The notes beneath the pieces were generated by a model. It was given only the letters and a program-made list of their open reading frames with translations. It was not told where the DNA came from and did not search any database. A DNA stretch of 64,000 nt from assembly GCF_905404315.1 (NCBI RefSeq), contig NC_066269.1, forward strand, positions 8,068,501 to 8,132,500, given 5' to 3'. This DNA is from Leptidea sinapis. Lineage: Eukaryota; Arthropoda; Insecta; Lepidoptera; Pieridae. Within the stretch, counting starts at the first letter, position 1, and every line of letters begins with the position of its first letter. Shown here one piece after another: positions 54,629-64,000 of the stretch. The position numbers were made by a program, and so were the translations under genes.

Positions 54629-57600
54629 GTACCTATCTCAATTAGCCCCTGATTTACTAGTATTCAATTTACGGTATTAATTACAATCTGAAAATACTAA
54701 ATTAAATGAAATAAGTAACAAAAATTATTAAAATCTATCTATATATATAAAAATGAATTGCTGTTCGTTAGTCTCGCTAAAACTCGAGAATGGCTGGTCC
54801 GATTTGGCTAATTTTGGTCTTGAATTATTTGTGGAAGCCCAGGGAAAGTTTAAAAGGTAAATAAAAGTGTGAAAAAATGTTCGGAATTAAATAAAAACAA
54901 CAATTTTGTTTTTCCTTTGATGTGTCCATACATAATTTCTATGAGAGAATTTATTGACGCACGGTTTGACAGTTCTGCTGTGAAACAATTTCATTACGAC
55001 AGCAGGGTGCATATTTTACGAAGTTATTCTTGATGTTATGATATATTATTGACAAATTCATAAAAAACATTATTTTATTTATTACTAGTGGACCCAACAG
55101 ACGTTGTCCTGTACATACGTCTTAAATTTGAAAAATCGGTCCAGCTGTTAGGAGGAGTTCACTAACATACACATGAGCAGGAGAATTATATTATATGGAC
55201 GGAATTGAGAATCTAAACCAATCACAAATTCACTGAAACAAACGAATAACTCATCAAAATCGGTCCAGCCGTTTAATAGGTAGTTTAATAGTGAATCTAA
55301 ACCATTCTCGAATCCACCTGAAGACACACACCAATCTCAAATTCACTGGAACACACAAAAATATCATAAAAATCGGTCCAGCCGTTTAGGAGGTAGTTCA
55401 ATTGTGAATCTAAACCATCCTCGAATCCACCTGAAGACACACAGAAAGTTTCATCAAAATCGGTCCAGCCGTCTAAGAGGAGTTCAGTGACATACACACG
55501 CACACAAGAATTATATATATAAAGATATACAGAAAAACGTCTGTCGGGTCAGCTAGTATAAAATAAAAATAATATGAATTAAAAAGAACTGTGAGGCGCG
55601 TGATTCCCTGCTAAAAGGAGCTGACTCAGTACATTGTTTGTCAGTGCAGAAGACACCAACACAACTGGCTCTCAGCAGCTCCTCGTGACATCTGGAGTGG
55701 AAAGTTGCTGTAGTCTTCCCGTCGTGTTTTTTTTTTGTTGTCAAAGGGAATGAATGAATATTGTAATAGTGTTGAAAATGTATTTAACGACTAGCAATGC
55801 CCCGCGGTTTCACTCGCGTAGATACTGATCTCATGGTAGTGAGTCGGACTATAGATTTATTTTTGTTATGATAAAAGTTTTATTTCGCTTCATTATTATT
55901 GTATTATTTTCTTTGGATTGACATTTTTAAACTCGTTATATCTTTTTAGGGGAATGTCCGATCTTAATAATTTAAAAAGTATTTTACGTGTATTGAAATG
56001 GTCTTTAATAATATAATGGGACAGTGATTAATACACAGGTATGAATAATATGGTTTGATTATTGTCGGCACTTTTATCAACTTAAAAATCTAAAAAGTAC
56101 TTATAGTGGCATAACTACAGTAGTTGGACAAATGGTATCGTGGACTTTCTGTAGATATTGATACGTTCTATAATACTTTAGAACATTTTTTGTTCTATCA
56201 TCAATAGTTTCCGCAGCACACAGATTTTTATGACTAAGTGTTTCACACCTTGGGTTCTATTATTGCATTTTAATAAGGGATCGCGATTTTTTTGTAAAAT
56301 GTAACATAGCCTATGTCACTCAGTGAAGATGCAGCTTTCTAATGGTGAAAGAATTTTTGAAATCGGTCCAGTAGTTTTTGTGTGAAAACATTACATATAC
56401 AAAAACACAAATGATTCTTCCTCTTTATAATATGAGTTTAGATGAGTAAGGCCGAGATACGCATAACGTTCACTTGACGGTCACACGTCTTTTCCAATAC
56501 AATACAATGCCTTTTTGGTTTCCTGTTCAGAGGAGCCTCCCACTTAAAAATTGCTTCCAGCCGTCACAGTTGGGTGTCATTGCTATTGACAGGATATTGC
56601 AACAATCAGTTTGAAACAATCGTTCGGGTTTCACCAGAATACCCACAATGTTTATAACTTTCGAATTCGAGTGTATTAATCCTAGAAGTGAGGGTTATCA
56701 CTTTGAAAGTATAACAAATTGTTTAGATTTGCAAGAGCGACATCTCAAGTCAGTTTCCTAATATGCAAATACTAAGGTTGAGCAGGTTAAAGTAGATCCT
56801 GTAGATGAAGCCACAACCTGAGAGTTGAACAAAGCATACAAGATTTTATGACGACACGTCACTCGAACGGTTAGCTCAGTTGGAAGTGCGCACGCACGGA
56901 ACGCAAGAGGTCGTGTGTTCGAGTCCCGTATCGTTCATAAAAAAATTTTTTTCAAATTTTATTTGTGTATTAATCCTAGTAGTGTCCAGCCTTAGACGGC
57001 TCAACGTTCACTGACTACTGAGAGTACTGAGTGGGTTTCCGATTGGCAACACTAAAGTGTTTGCACTGCTCCTCAATGTTATTGTTTTCATATTTCTTTT
57101 TAAATTCCACTGGGTCTGGATTAATTATTCTCTATTATTGTTACACATTGCGTTGAAATTACTTATTTTGTTAAGGGGTAAATTTTGACCTATAAATATG
57201 TCCTGCAGTGTAATAAAATGCGGAATTTCACCACATTGACGTCATTCCGCAACCGTTCGTTTTGCAAGAAACTTGTTTAGTAGCCACCTTCTGGAATCAG
57301 TATTTTGTCTCTTTTATGCACAGTGACAAAGCTGCACGCTTGATCAAGACACCTGGAATACAATGTACCTTGGAGACCTTCAAATTTAAAACATTGGTAC
57401 CTCCACTTAGGGTTTAGATTGTCATGTGATGCGTTAAGACTCAGATAATTTTACAATTTCCCCCTAAAAAGGACCGTCGTTGATTTATATTTTTGATGCA
57501 ATAATGTTTTAATATCATGCCTGATACAATGGAATTTCTGACAGTAATAGAATACAATAGGTATTAATTATATTTTATGTGATGACGAACTGCAGACTAA

Positions 57601-60600
57601 ACTTTATATACGATTGATATAGCTGTTGATATGTCTTGTTGTGGCACTAATTATAAAATTGTAAGCGAATAACCCCCCTATTCATAATGGTCCGCTAACT
57701 TTAAACAGCCGCTTAGTAGTGTTTTTTCTCAGTCTGACTTAGGTCAATAGAAGAAGACAGAGTGAGAATTAGCAATGCTTTAAGTTAGCAGACTATTATG
57801 AATAAGGGGCTAAAACATTTCGATTGTATGAAACAAAATTTGCTATTGTACTTTCATTGAGAATCGTAGCCCATTTTACAATGTAGCTAGTAACATTATA
57901 AAATGGGCTACGATGTAAAATGGGCTACGGCTACGAACCAAGCAAACGTTGTATTACCGTTGACCGATTCTCAGACCTACGAAATATATCGTAATAGAAT
58001 AGTTGTTATATTCGATTCCCATCTTGCAACCCTATTGCGGTTCTGTGGATAATATAAAAATCGCGGTACAAAAATAGGTATTGATCGTAGACTGGTGATA
58101 ATTTTAAGTTGTATGCACTTTTAATGCTGAATCATATTAAAATTAGGGGTCTTACCCTTATCATTTAGTGGTATGAAAAATAGATGTTGGCCAATTCTCA
58201 GACCTGCCCGATATGCAGAGAAAATGTCATACAAATTGGTTCCGCCGTTTTGGAGGACTTGGTAAAAAATACCGCGACACGAGTATTTTATATATTAGAT
58301 TAAAATCTTTCTATTGTAATGAAGAAAACCGCTATAACCGAACAAGTAGATCAGAGGATCCAATGTCATTAAATGCCTCAGGGATCCGTTCTATCTGAAT
58401 CGCTCTTCACACAGGAAGAATTTTCAGTAGGCTAAATATAACTCTTTGCTATAGATACAGCAAGATATCAACGACTCAAGCCTTTATAAAGGCTGGGATG
58501 GAGCAGATATATTAAATACTAGCTGATGCTCGCGACTTCGCCTCGTAGATAAAGGGTTCTTAAAGATAATAAGCAAGTTTGGTATTGAAGATTATCTCAT
58601 GTCCTATTCCAGTTCCAGTTCCCGTATTCGCTCCCGTCCCCAACATATATGAATCTTATTTCGAGGAAGATTGCTATGTCAAACCAAACCTACTATCGAT
58701 ACAGTTATAGCTCATCGACGTGAATTTCAGTTTTTCATAAATCCCGCGGAAGCCATTGATTTTTCTGGGTTGAAATGTAGCTATCTCCTTTCCTAAGCTC
58801 TAGTCTATCGCTTTACCAACTACTATAGCATTTGATTTGTGTGTAATGATTTTTATGCATATTCTGAAGTAACAGATATTTAAAAAAAAATCCAAACTAT
58901 CCGCGGCTTCATAACTTGATGGTACTCGTGGTTTTGGAGAAGCTTTACGCTCAATTGTACGCTTTAAGTCAAATCTAAATATTTTTTTTTTACTTCATTA
59001 TAATAAAAAAAAAATATCGAAGTAGACGTTACTTTGCGGAAATCCATAATTATACAAATGATTTGAGTTTTCTTTAGTGTTGAACAAACAAATTTAGTCC
59101 CATCACCTTTGTTGCGTATCTCTTCCGGGTGTAATACGTCACAACAGCCGACCATCGTCGCGTCATTTCATGGGACGAGGGTATAAAAGAGCGGCATCCG
59201 GCTCACTTTTTTCAGTCTCGTGCCAGATTTTGGCGAGACAACACGTCCTGAGGATGCCTCGTGTAGAGGCGAAACACGTGTCGAATTGTTTAAAGACAAA
59301 TATTTGCGGTTTAACACTAAAGAAAACTCAAATCGTTGTTTATTATAATAATAATAAAAGCCTTTATTTACAATACTTAAATGATTCCTGACCTAACTAA
59401 TGTAATCTAACCTATATCTATTTAAATTCTATTTATTTGTATTTTCATTTATAGGTAATTAATATATACCTATGTCGGTAATTATTGGATGTGTTGCCTT
59501 TGGTATAGGCCTTCCCCGAAAACTACTACCTCATTATTAAATAAATAAATAAAATAGCCTTTATTCAGACAAAATGCTTAATCTAATTTTACATGCATTA
59601 TTATTATTTAAATTTGACAGTATTTTCCTTCTTAAATTATATATGTACATTTTTTTTATTAGTTGAATAATTATGGGTTTTGTTTGTTTGTCTATTATAG
59701 ACATAGGCCTCCTCCAACTGCCTCCACTGAATCCTGTTTTCAGCTGTTCTAGTCCATGTACTACCGGCAACTGCTTTAATCTCGTCCATTATTACTTACT
59801 ATTTATATTTATACTTACTATTTGAGAAACCCTCAGATCGCCGAAACATGCAATCAGCGCATGAACCTTACTTACCTTAGTAGGTTTGTTTTACATTTTT
59901 TTTAATGAAAATAAGGGACGAGACGAGCGGGACGTTAAGCTTATGGTAATTTATACGCCTTGCCCATTACAATGCAGTGCCGGATCAGGATTCTTGAAAA
60001 ACCCAAAAATTTTGAGCGACACTAAGTCTCATTTGCCCAGTAATTATTTGCTCCACTAGCTTCGGCGCCCTTCTAAACGAAACACAGGAATGTTTACACA
60101 TAACTGCTTCACGGCAGAAATAGGCACCGTTGTGGAACCCATAAACTAGCCGGCATCCTGTGCAAAGGAGCCTCCTACACATTACACGCATTATGACTCA
60201 AAGCAAACTCGTCAATCGTTCTCAATAGAATATTTTAGATAGAACGATACCCAATGTGTTTATTGTTTTAAATTACTTACTAAGCAAATGTTTCGTCTGC
60301 TCCCGTTTATCTTTTCCCCATTTCCGATTCTTTATCTGTCTCGCCATATAGTAATGCGCTCGCTGGCAGCTATTCATTCAGCAACCGTATTCCTCCGAGA
60401 TAAAACTGTTTCAAATGTTGGCATGTCGATTTCAGATCAATCACCAAAATCCTCGGAGAGTGGTGGGCCAACTTAGAAAAAGAGGAGAAAGCCTGCTACA
60501 CAGGTCTTGCTAAACAGGTAATTGATTTACAGTTCTTTGTATAGCTACTATAAACCAGTTTGCAATATGTATATATTTTTTTTATCTTTTTAGTACAAAG

Positions 60601-61637
60601 ACGCGTTCTTCAGCGCCAATCCGGACTTCAAATGGTACAAGTTGCCCGCGCCGCCATTGCGTAGCCTCTCCTCCAGACCCCGGGACCACGTGGACAAACA
60701 TTCAGAGTCCCACAGCGACTTTACCGATGTTGAAATGGTAACAACCAATAATAACTCGACTAAAGTCGACTTAAATAATAGACACGGTTTTGAAAATCGT
60801 CAGTCGATGTTTACCGTGGGAAAATTAGCCGATGAGGCGGATATGGGAGGCCTAAGCAGCCTCATAGAAAAAGAGACAGAGAATCCCACTATTAACCCAT
60901 ACTTTGCACCTTATTCTTTTAACTCATACTCAACCGATAAAAGATCTCACGATAACATGGAGAAGCCAAAAAAACATGAAGAAGAACTACAAAACGCATT
61001 GAGCGAAACGGCCAATATTTTTATAGATGAATCGAAAAATGAGAAACAGGAATCTGGGCGAATTATTATAGTATCCGATTCGATAGAAAGTTGTACTACA
61101 ATTAAAAGTAGTTCATCAGATAACCATAATACCATTAATACATTTAAAGCGGCAGATTTCGATTTAGAAGCTAAAATCAAGGCTCTGCCATCGCTGAGTC
61201 TTGAGAAATTCCAGCAGAGAAAACGCGATAACAAGCGGAGAAAGAAGACGATAAATTTAAGACCTAAAGCGCTTGCGCCATCTCAAATAATTAACTCCGT
61301 GCCTCGGCCTATACCTGTTGAGAGACGAGAACTAGCTGAAAGTTGGCGCGAGCACGCCGTCGGTAGCCAGAAACGCAAGCCTAGGAAGAAAAGTATAACC
61401 CGCCTTGATATTAACAGCCTTGCATCAACCAATTTCTGTGAAAGTGTCAAGATAAGTCCTGAGATAAAAATTGCGACTGAGGCTCCGTGCACCGTTGTGC
61501 ATACCATGGACATGTGCAATCAAACTATACACGGAAATGTTGATCTTTTCGCGCTGGCAACACTTGCCGAAGTCGCTTCAAACACTTCGAAAATTGAAGA
61601 TACCGCGAAAGAAGTCTGCCAAAACAAGCGACCATAA
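54495..61637 (+). CDS. bbx: bobby sox / HMG-box transcription factor BBX (three coding exons)
   Basis: Exons 54495-54628, 60436-60517 and 60594-61637 join in phase (2/2 and 0/0) with AG/GT borders. From the ATG at 54504 the protein has about 416 residues. The HMG box fills residues 15 to about 90: RRPMNAFLIFCKRHRGVVRD, KYPNLENR, SITKILGEWWANLEKEEKAC and YTGLAKQYKDAFFSANPDFKW, with the KYPNLENR/ILGEWW signature of BBX in place of SOX. BBX is a nuclear DNA-binding regulator. Two basic nuclear-localisation-like stretches (about residues 276-290 and near KRKPRKKS) follow. Human and fly BBX are longer, so an upstream exon or a shorter isoform is possible: the frame is open before the ATG (VLK). 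No promoter is identified. Confidence 0.9.
54735..55080 (+). mobile_element. Helitron-like repeat family K, copy 4 (in bbx intron)
   Basis: AT microsatellite, 'gaattgctgttcgttagtct', 'gaatggctggtccgatttgg', 'gacgcacggtttgacagttc', then joined to family T. Confidence 0.65.
55085..55560 (+). mobile_element. Helitron-like repeat family T, copy 2
   Basis: Same order as 48545-48990 and ends with the common 'aacgtctgtcgggtcagcta' terminus, which is also the end of family K. T therefore appears to sit inside a K element. Confidence 0.65.
55561..55784. other. Unassigned GC-richer stretch in bbx intron
   Basis: 55590-55730 is less AT-rich and gives a 63-codon minus frame. I see no family or splice context. 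Confidence 0.3.
55785..56445 (+). mobile_element. Lep1-like Helitron derivative
   Basis: Begins 'gactagcaatgccccgcggt', 'ttcactcgcgtagat' and ends 'atgattcttcctctttataa' plus 'tatgagtttagat'. The start phrase with 'cccgcg..ttc.c.cgcgt' is the usual mark of this lepidopteran group. The interior includes 'aatcggtccagtagtttttg'. A second start of this kind lies at 58527. Confidence 0.55.
56805..56950 (+). repeat. tRNA-derived SINE family C, copy 4
   Basis: 'atgaagccacaacctgagag', 'tgaacaaagcatacaag', A box TTAGCTCAGTTGG, B box GTTCGAGTCCCGTATCG, then T/A-rich. It does not fold into a good cloverleaf. Confidence 0.65.
56951..57674. other. No gene seen (bbx intron)
   Basis: AT-rich, with no recognised repeat or exon. 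Confidence 0.35.
57675..57809. mobile_element. Small MITE family U, 135 bp
   Basis: Starts CCCCTATTCATAATGGTCCG and ends with the complement of CCCCTTATTCATAATAGTCT, with 'ctaactt' continuing on both arms. It is non-coding. Confidence 0.75.
57945..58300 (+). mobile_element. Helitron-like repeat family N, copy 4 (diverged)
   Basis: 'caagcaaacgttgtattacc', 'attctcagacctgcccgata' and 'gccgttttggaggacttggt', ending 'gacacgagtattttatatat'. It has an insertion around 57985-58045. Confidence 0.55.
59181..59217 (+). promoter_or_regulatory. TATA box and arthropod initiator-like site in repeat J
   Basis: TATAAAAG at 59181-59188 and TCAGTC at 59213-59218 lie about 30 bp apart, the spacing of a Pol II core promoter. 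The initiator would start the transcript just before the hammerhead-like motif. No expression evidence is available. Confidence 0.45.
59238..59290 (+). ncRNA. Hammerhead-ribozyme-like motif, copy 3
   Basis: Stem I strand ACAACACGTC (59238-59247), core CTGAGGA (59248-59254), extra T, stem II GCCTC/GAGGC closing loop GTGTA (59256-59270), GAAA (59271-59274), stem III ACAC/GTGT sharing the last A (59274-59281), C at 59282 as the cleavage nucleotide, then GAATTGTT. Stem I pairs G-C and A-U next to the site, then a 2+2 internal loop, then four more pairs. The extra T before stem II and the loop-less stem III are its weak points. Confidence 0.55.
59341..59903. other. LINE-derived remnants, no gene
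   Basis: (ATA)n with 'aaaagcctttatttacaa' at 59345 and 'aatagcctttattcagacaa' at 59552 are LINE 3' tails in reverse. 'cataggcctcctccaactgc' at 59702 is a dispersed LINE phrase. Confidence 0.45.
59904..60176 (-). repeat. SINE-like family A, copy 9
   Basis: Reverse copy 'ataagggacgagacgagcgg' to 'gtgcaaaggagcctcctac', with a deletion in the middle ('gcgacactaagtctcatttg'). Confidence 0.8.
60436..60517 (+). CDS. bbx: bbx exon: second half of HMG box
   Basis: An 82-bp exon between 'gatttcag' and gtaatt. It completes the Arg codon and encodes SITKILGEWWANLEKEEKAC and YTGLAKQ, covering helices 2 and 3 of the HMG box. The paired tryptophans and KILxxWW are specific to BBX among HMG-box proteins. 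Confidence 0.92.
60594..61637 (+). CDS. bbx: bbx terminal exon: end of HMG box and C-terminal region
   Basis: Acceptor 'tctttttag'. YKDAFFSANPDFKWYKLPAP closes the box. The remaining ~325 residues are polar and Ser/Thr/Asn-rich, probably disordered, with acidic patches, a coiled region FDLEAKIKALPSLSLEKFQQ leading into the basic RKRDNKRRKKTINLRPKAL, and a second basic run QKRKPRKKSITR. Stop TAA at 61635-61637. The first listed methionine (60642) is a TTG codon inside the exon and not a start. Confidence 0.92.
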   Translation, partial: YKDAFFSANPDFKWYKLPAPPLRSLSSRPRDHVDKHSESHSDFTDVEMVTTNNNSTKVDLNNRHGFENRQSMFTVGKLADEADMGGLSSLIEKETENPTINPYFAPYSFNSYSTDKRSHDNMEKPKKHEEELQNALSETANIFIDESKNEKQESGRIIIVSDSIESCTTIKSSSSDNHNTINTFKAADFDLEAKIKALPSLSLEKFQQRKRDNKRRKKTINLRPKALAPSQIINSVPRPIPVERRELAESWREHAVGSQKRKPRKKSITRLDINSLASTNFCESVKISPEIKIATEAPCTVVHTMDMCNQTIHGNVDLFALATLAEVASNTSKIEDTAKEVCQNKRP

Positions 61638-62560
61638 CGCTTCCACGGTATAAAATGCCGAACTAGCCTTAATGAGATATTCCAAATATTATTTACTTTT
61701 TAATCAGATAACATTATTTATATATAGATATCTATATTGTACGCATAAAGATTAATAATATTGTATACTTTTAACTATAGTTTTTATATAATAGATATAT
61801 ATATAAATATATATAGTTTATTTATATTAAAATAGAGATTACTATGTAAATTTAGAAATTATGTAAAGTAGGAAGGAAAATCCTGTGTTTTAGGAATAAC
61901 AATATAAGTGTGATATGATAATATATGATATCACGTACAGAAAAAAGGCATAATGTATTTTAAAGTTTGGAAATGTGAAAAAATATGTAGGTATATTAAT
62001 TATTAGTTGTATATACAATATATATACAATATACAACTAATAATTAATTTAATGAATTGTCAATTAGCGAGTGATTTGTTTTGGAATCGCTAATTGTCAC
62101 AAAAAAAATAAATTGTAATTTATTGTATAGTGTTATAGCAATGTCCCAACCTCAGTTCTATTTAAGTAAATAATATAATGCATTACTTTATTGATTTAAA
62201 CTTACATAGCTAGAAACTTATGGCTGCTCTCAATAATGTCTATATTCCTTGTTTTAACTAAGTAGCATCACAATACAGACAATATTAATATAGTAATAAT
62301 ATAAGAAGCCCTACCATCAACTTTTAATTAGCGATTCCATTCCGATGCAGTACAGCTTAGGTACCTAAACTGAATCGCTAAAATTCGTACCATGAGGTGT
62401 CTACTGAATGGCAGGATAGGAGCACAGAGTACATTTTTTTTTTGATTCGTTCTTGCGAACAAGCTATAGCAAGGGGCCTTACTGCATTGTTTTTAGTATT
62501 TAAATTTTCGGTATTTATTTTCAGTAATTTGTTTTACAAAAAATTACAATAAAGTATTCT
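61638..62560 (+). other. bbx: bbx 3' UTR region
   Basis: AT-rich. AATAAA-like signals near 62106 and 62548 could end the transcript. A 20-bp perfect palindromic pair (61995-62014 and 62029-62048, 'attaattattagttgtatat') would form a hairpin in the UTR. Which signal is used cannot be read from the sequence. Confidence 0.45.
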
Positions 62561-63044
62561 CATCTCATCTTTCATCAATTCCATTTTCCTTTTCTGTATG
62601 TTTTATGTGCTTTCACTATTTTTTAAAAATTACTTACAAAACAGAATTGTTTTGTAAGTAATTAGTGTAAAGTAAGAAGTGAATACTTTCCGCTAAAAAA
62701 GTAGCAACTTTATTTGAGACACATAAGCTATCCAGTTTAGGTTGAAATATCACCTCATGGTACGAATGAATGCACGAACGAAAACTGTTTGCGATTCATA
62801 TTGCGACTTGATTTGACGTCAACCTTCATTCATGGAAAGGTCGTGGTATGAAATAGCAAAGCAGTACAGTTTAGGTCTTCAATTGAATCGCAATAACAGT
62901 TCATGGTAGGCCCGCTGGTTATATGACCTAACCCAACTTATAAGTGTCTATTCATTGATGTCGAAAAGGTGTAATGGCATCTAGCGAAGCTCAGAATAGG
63001 GTAAACTTGCCGATTTTAGTAACTAGGTTATTGCAACAACCATA
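62561..63044. other. No gene; decayed repeat
   Basis: 'cagtacagtttaggtc' with 'aattgaatcgcaataacag' near 62865 resembles 'cagtacagcttaggtacc' with 'aactgaatcgctaaaat' near 62346, a pair of diverged repeat copies. A palindrome lies at 62625-62662 ('ttacttacaaaaca'). Confidence 0.4.
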
Positions 63045-63960
63045 GATGATTTATACGTCTAGATATTAGAAACTGATAAAATATGCCAGGTTTCTTACTT
63101 TAGTGTGCGTGACAAGCTACGTCTTACACTCACGATGTGTGTGTGTTACCTTGTGTAAGTGTGTATGAATTGCTCAAAATAGAGTTTAATTGTCAATAGT
63201 TTTGAACGTTTTCACAACTGTAAGGCCTATCGCATACGACAGACTATCCGTAACGCACTTTCTAGTCTGTGATGATAAAACCGATAGAATTATATGCAGT
63301 AACGCATTCGACGCGCAAAATATCTGACACAAAATATCCTCGTAGAACTGACAGACCGCGTCGTACTAAAAGTGCGCCAAAAAAATGTAACGTTCGCGTC
63401 AACACGCGTTAACGCAGACGACGCTCACTTTAGTCAGTAGTCTGCACTTGCTAGTGATTTACGTGTATAATGGCCCAATTCTTATATCATATAGATGTTG
63501 TTTCAAAAAATAGGAAACAGACCAGGTCTGTATGATAGATCTCTTTTTTATATAGAAATATTTGGCAGATTATTATGACAGAAATTTAAAAAGAAAATTT
63601 CACGATAAAGTCTGCTAATTTATTTGGATATAGTTTTAAAACTGAATGTTTGATATGAAACAGTCCCTTTAATAATCTTTCTGAAAGAATAGGATGAATC
63701 CAAAATTCTCTGTTTCTTCTTCTTTTCTTATACTCAAGTACGAAATAGTATACCGCAATATCTGTACTTCCATTGCGTGTACGTCCCTATAGTTCTGCCG
63801 ACAAAATGACCGAAAGTGTACGTCGTGTGCGTTGAGTCTGTGAAATATCTGCCAACGACATTTTGCGCAATGCAGACTTTTTGCATACCGCAAACTCAAT
63901 AGCACAAAAAGTGTTTCATCTGCGATAGGCCTTACAGTCTATCTAGACGTATAAATGACT
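63045..63960 (-). mobile_element. MITE family E, copy 6, split by MITE V
   Basis: Left part 63045-63221 ('ttatacgtctagatattaga', 'gtgtgcgtgacaagctacgt', 'acgttttcacaactg'). It resumes at about 63934 with 'cagtctatctagacgtataa'. Confidence 0.7.
63222..63933. mobile_element. MITE family V nested in family E
   Basis: Ends TAAGGCCTATCGCA and TGCGATAGGCCTTA. About 710 bp, CG-rich interior phrases ('ccgcgtcgtactaaaagtgc', 'gcgtcaacacgcgttaacgc'). A TAA/TTA target would fit PIF/Harbinger (inference). The 78-codon minus frame at 63669-63905 lies inside and shows no transposase motif. Confidence 0.7.
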
Positions 63961-64000
63961 AAAAGCAACATCTTTTAACCTTATACAAGTTCCCACCAAA

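Larger units (their letters stand above)
58975..59340 (+). repeat. Retrozyme/PLE-like repeat family J, copy 3
   Basis: Flanked by inverted arms: the left arm (59030-59085) carries 'gatttgagttttctttagtg' and the right arm (59313-59336) 'aacactaaagaaaactcaaa'. Between them lie a GC-richer unit (59095-59215), a TATA-like site and the ribozyme-like motif. A 73-codon plus frame here is unlikely to be real, since the same RNA structure is conserved in the copies without that frame. Confidence 0.55.

Noticed and set aside
61471..61653. Second protein overlapping the end of bbx
   Set aside because: Out-of-frame shadow of the bbx terminal exon.

Overview
The window looks like a 64 kb piece of an insect nuclear genome, most likely a moth or butterfly. 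It is AT-rich, its genes have short exons and long introns, and much of the space between exons is interspersed repeats: SINE-like families, Helitron-like fragments ending in 'gtcagctagt', Tc1/mariner/hAT/TTAA-type DNA elements and broken LINEs. The insect assignment rests on two host genes; the lepidopteran one rests on recognising the repeat families by eye, with no database search.

Two host genes are visible, both on the plus strand. From 2849 to 8771 lie the last four coding exons of a D2-like dopamine receptor. They can be joined in phase (2849-2944, 4836-5006, 7344-7522, 8560-8771) and encode the end of the third intracellular loop, TM6, TM7 and a very short tail. The earlier exons must lie left of the window. 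From 54495 to 61637 lies the HMG-box gene bobby sox (BBX). Exons 54495-54628, 60436-60517 and 60594-61637 also join in phase and give about 416 residues from the first in-frame ATG. The 45.7 kb between the two genes shows no convincing host exon.

Layout: 1-1737, minus-strand LINE (end of ORF1, start of ORF2); 2.3-8.8 kb, receptor exons with MITEs and SINEs in the introns; 9.0-10.6 kb, a nearly intact Tc1-like transposon with terminal repeats and one frameshift; 13-14.2 kb, two MITEs, one a hAT type with a perfect 8-bp target duplication; 16.5-17.1 kb, a 23-bp minisatellite with higher-order structure inside a Helitron-like element; 20.8-21.7 kb, a recent inverted duplication with TTAGG repeats at its edge; 24-28 kb, LINE remnants; 29-31 kb, a local duplication and two MITEs; 38.9-40.7 kb, a long foldback element carrying 100-bp tandem repeats; 41-47.9 kb, further MITEs, SINEs and an internally deleted mariner; 48.5-56.9 kb, Helitron-like and SINE copies; 63-64 kb, a MITE nested in another MITE.

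The least expected signal is a family of three dispersed copies (about 32.27, 46.10 and 59.26 kb) that keep a hammerhead-ribozyme-like core. One of them has a TATA box and an initiator-like motif upstream. It resembles the ribozymes known from Penelope-like retroelements, and it needs a covariance-model and cleavage test because one core position is not standard. Boundaries of degenerate repeats are approximate, and all comparisons were made by eye.
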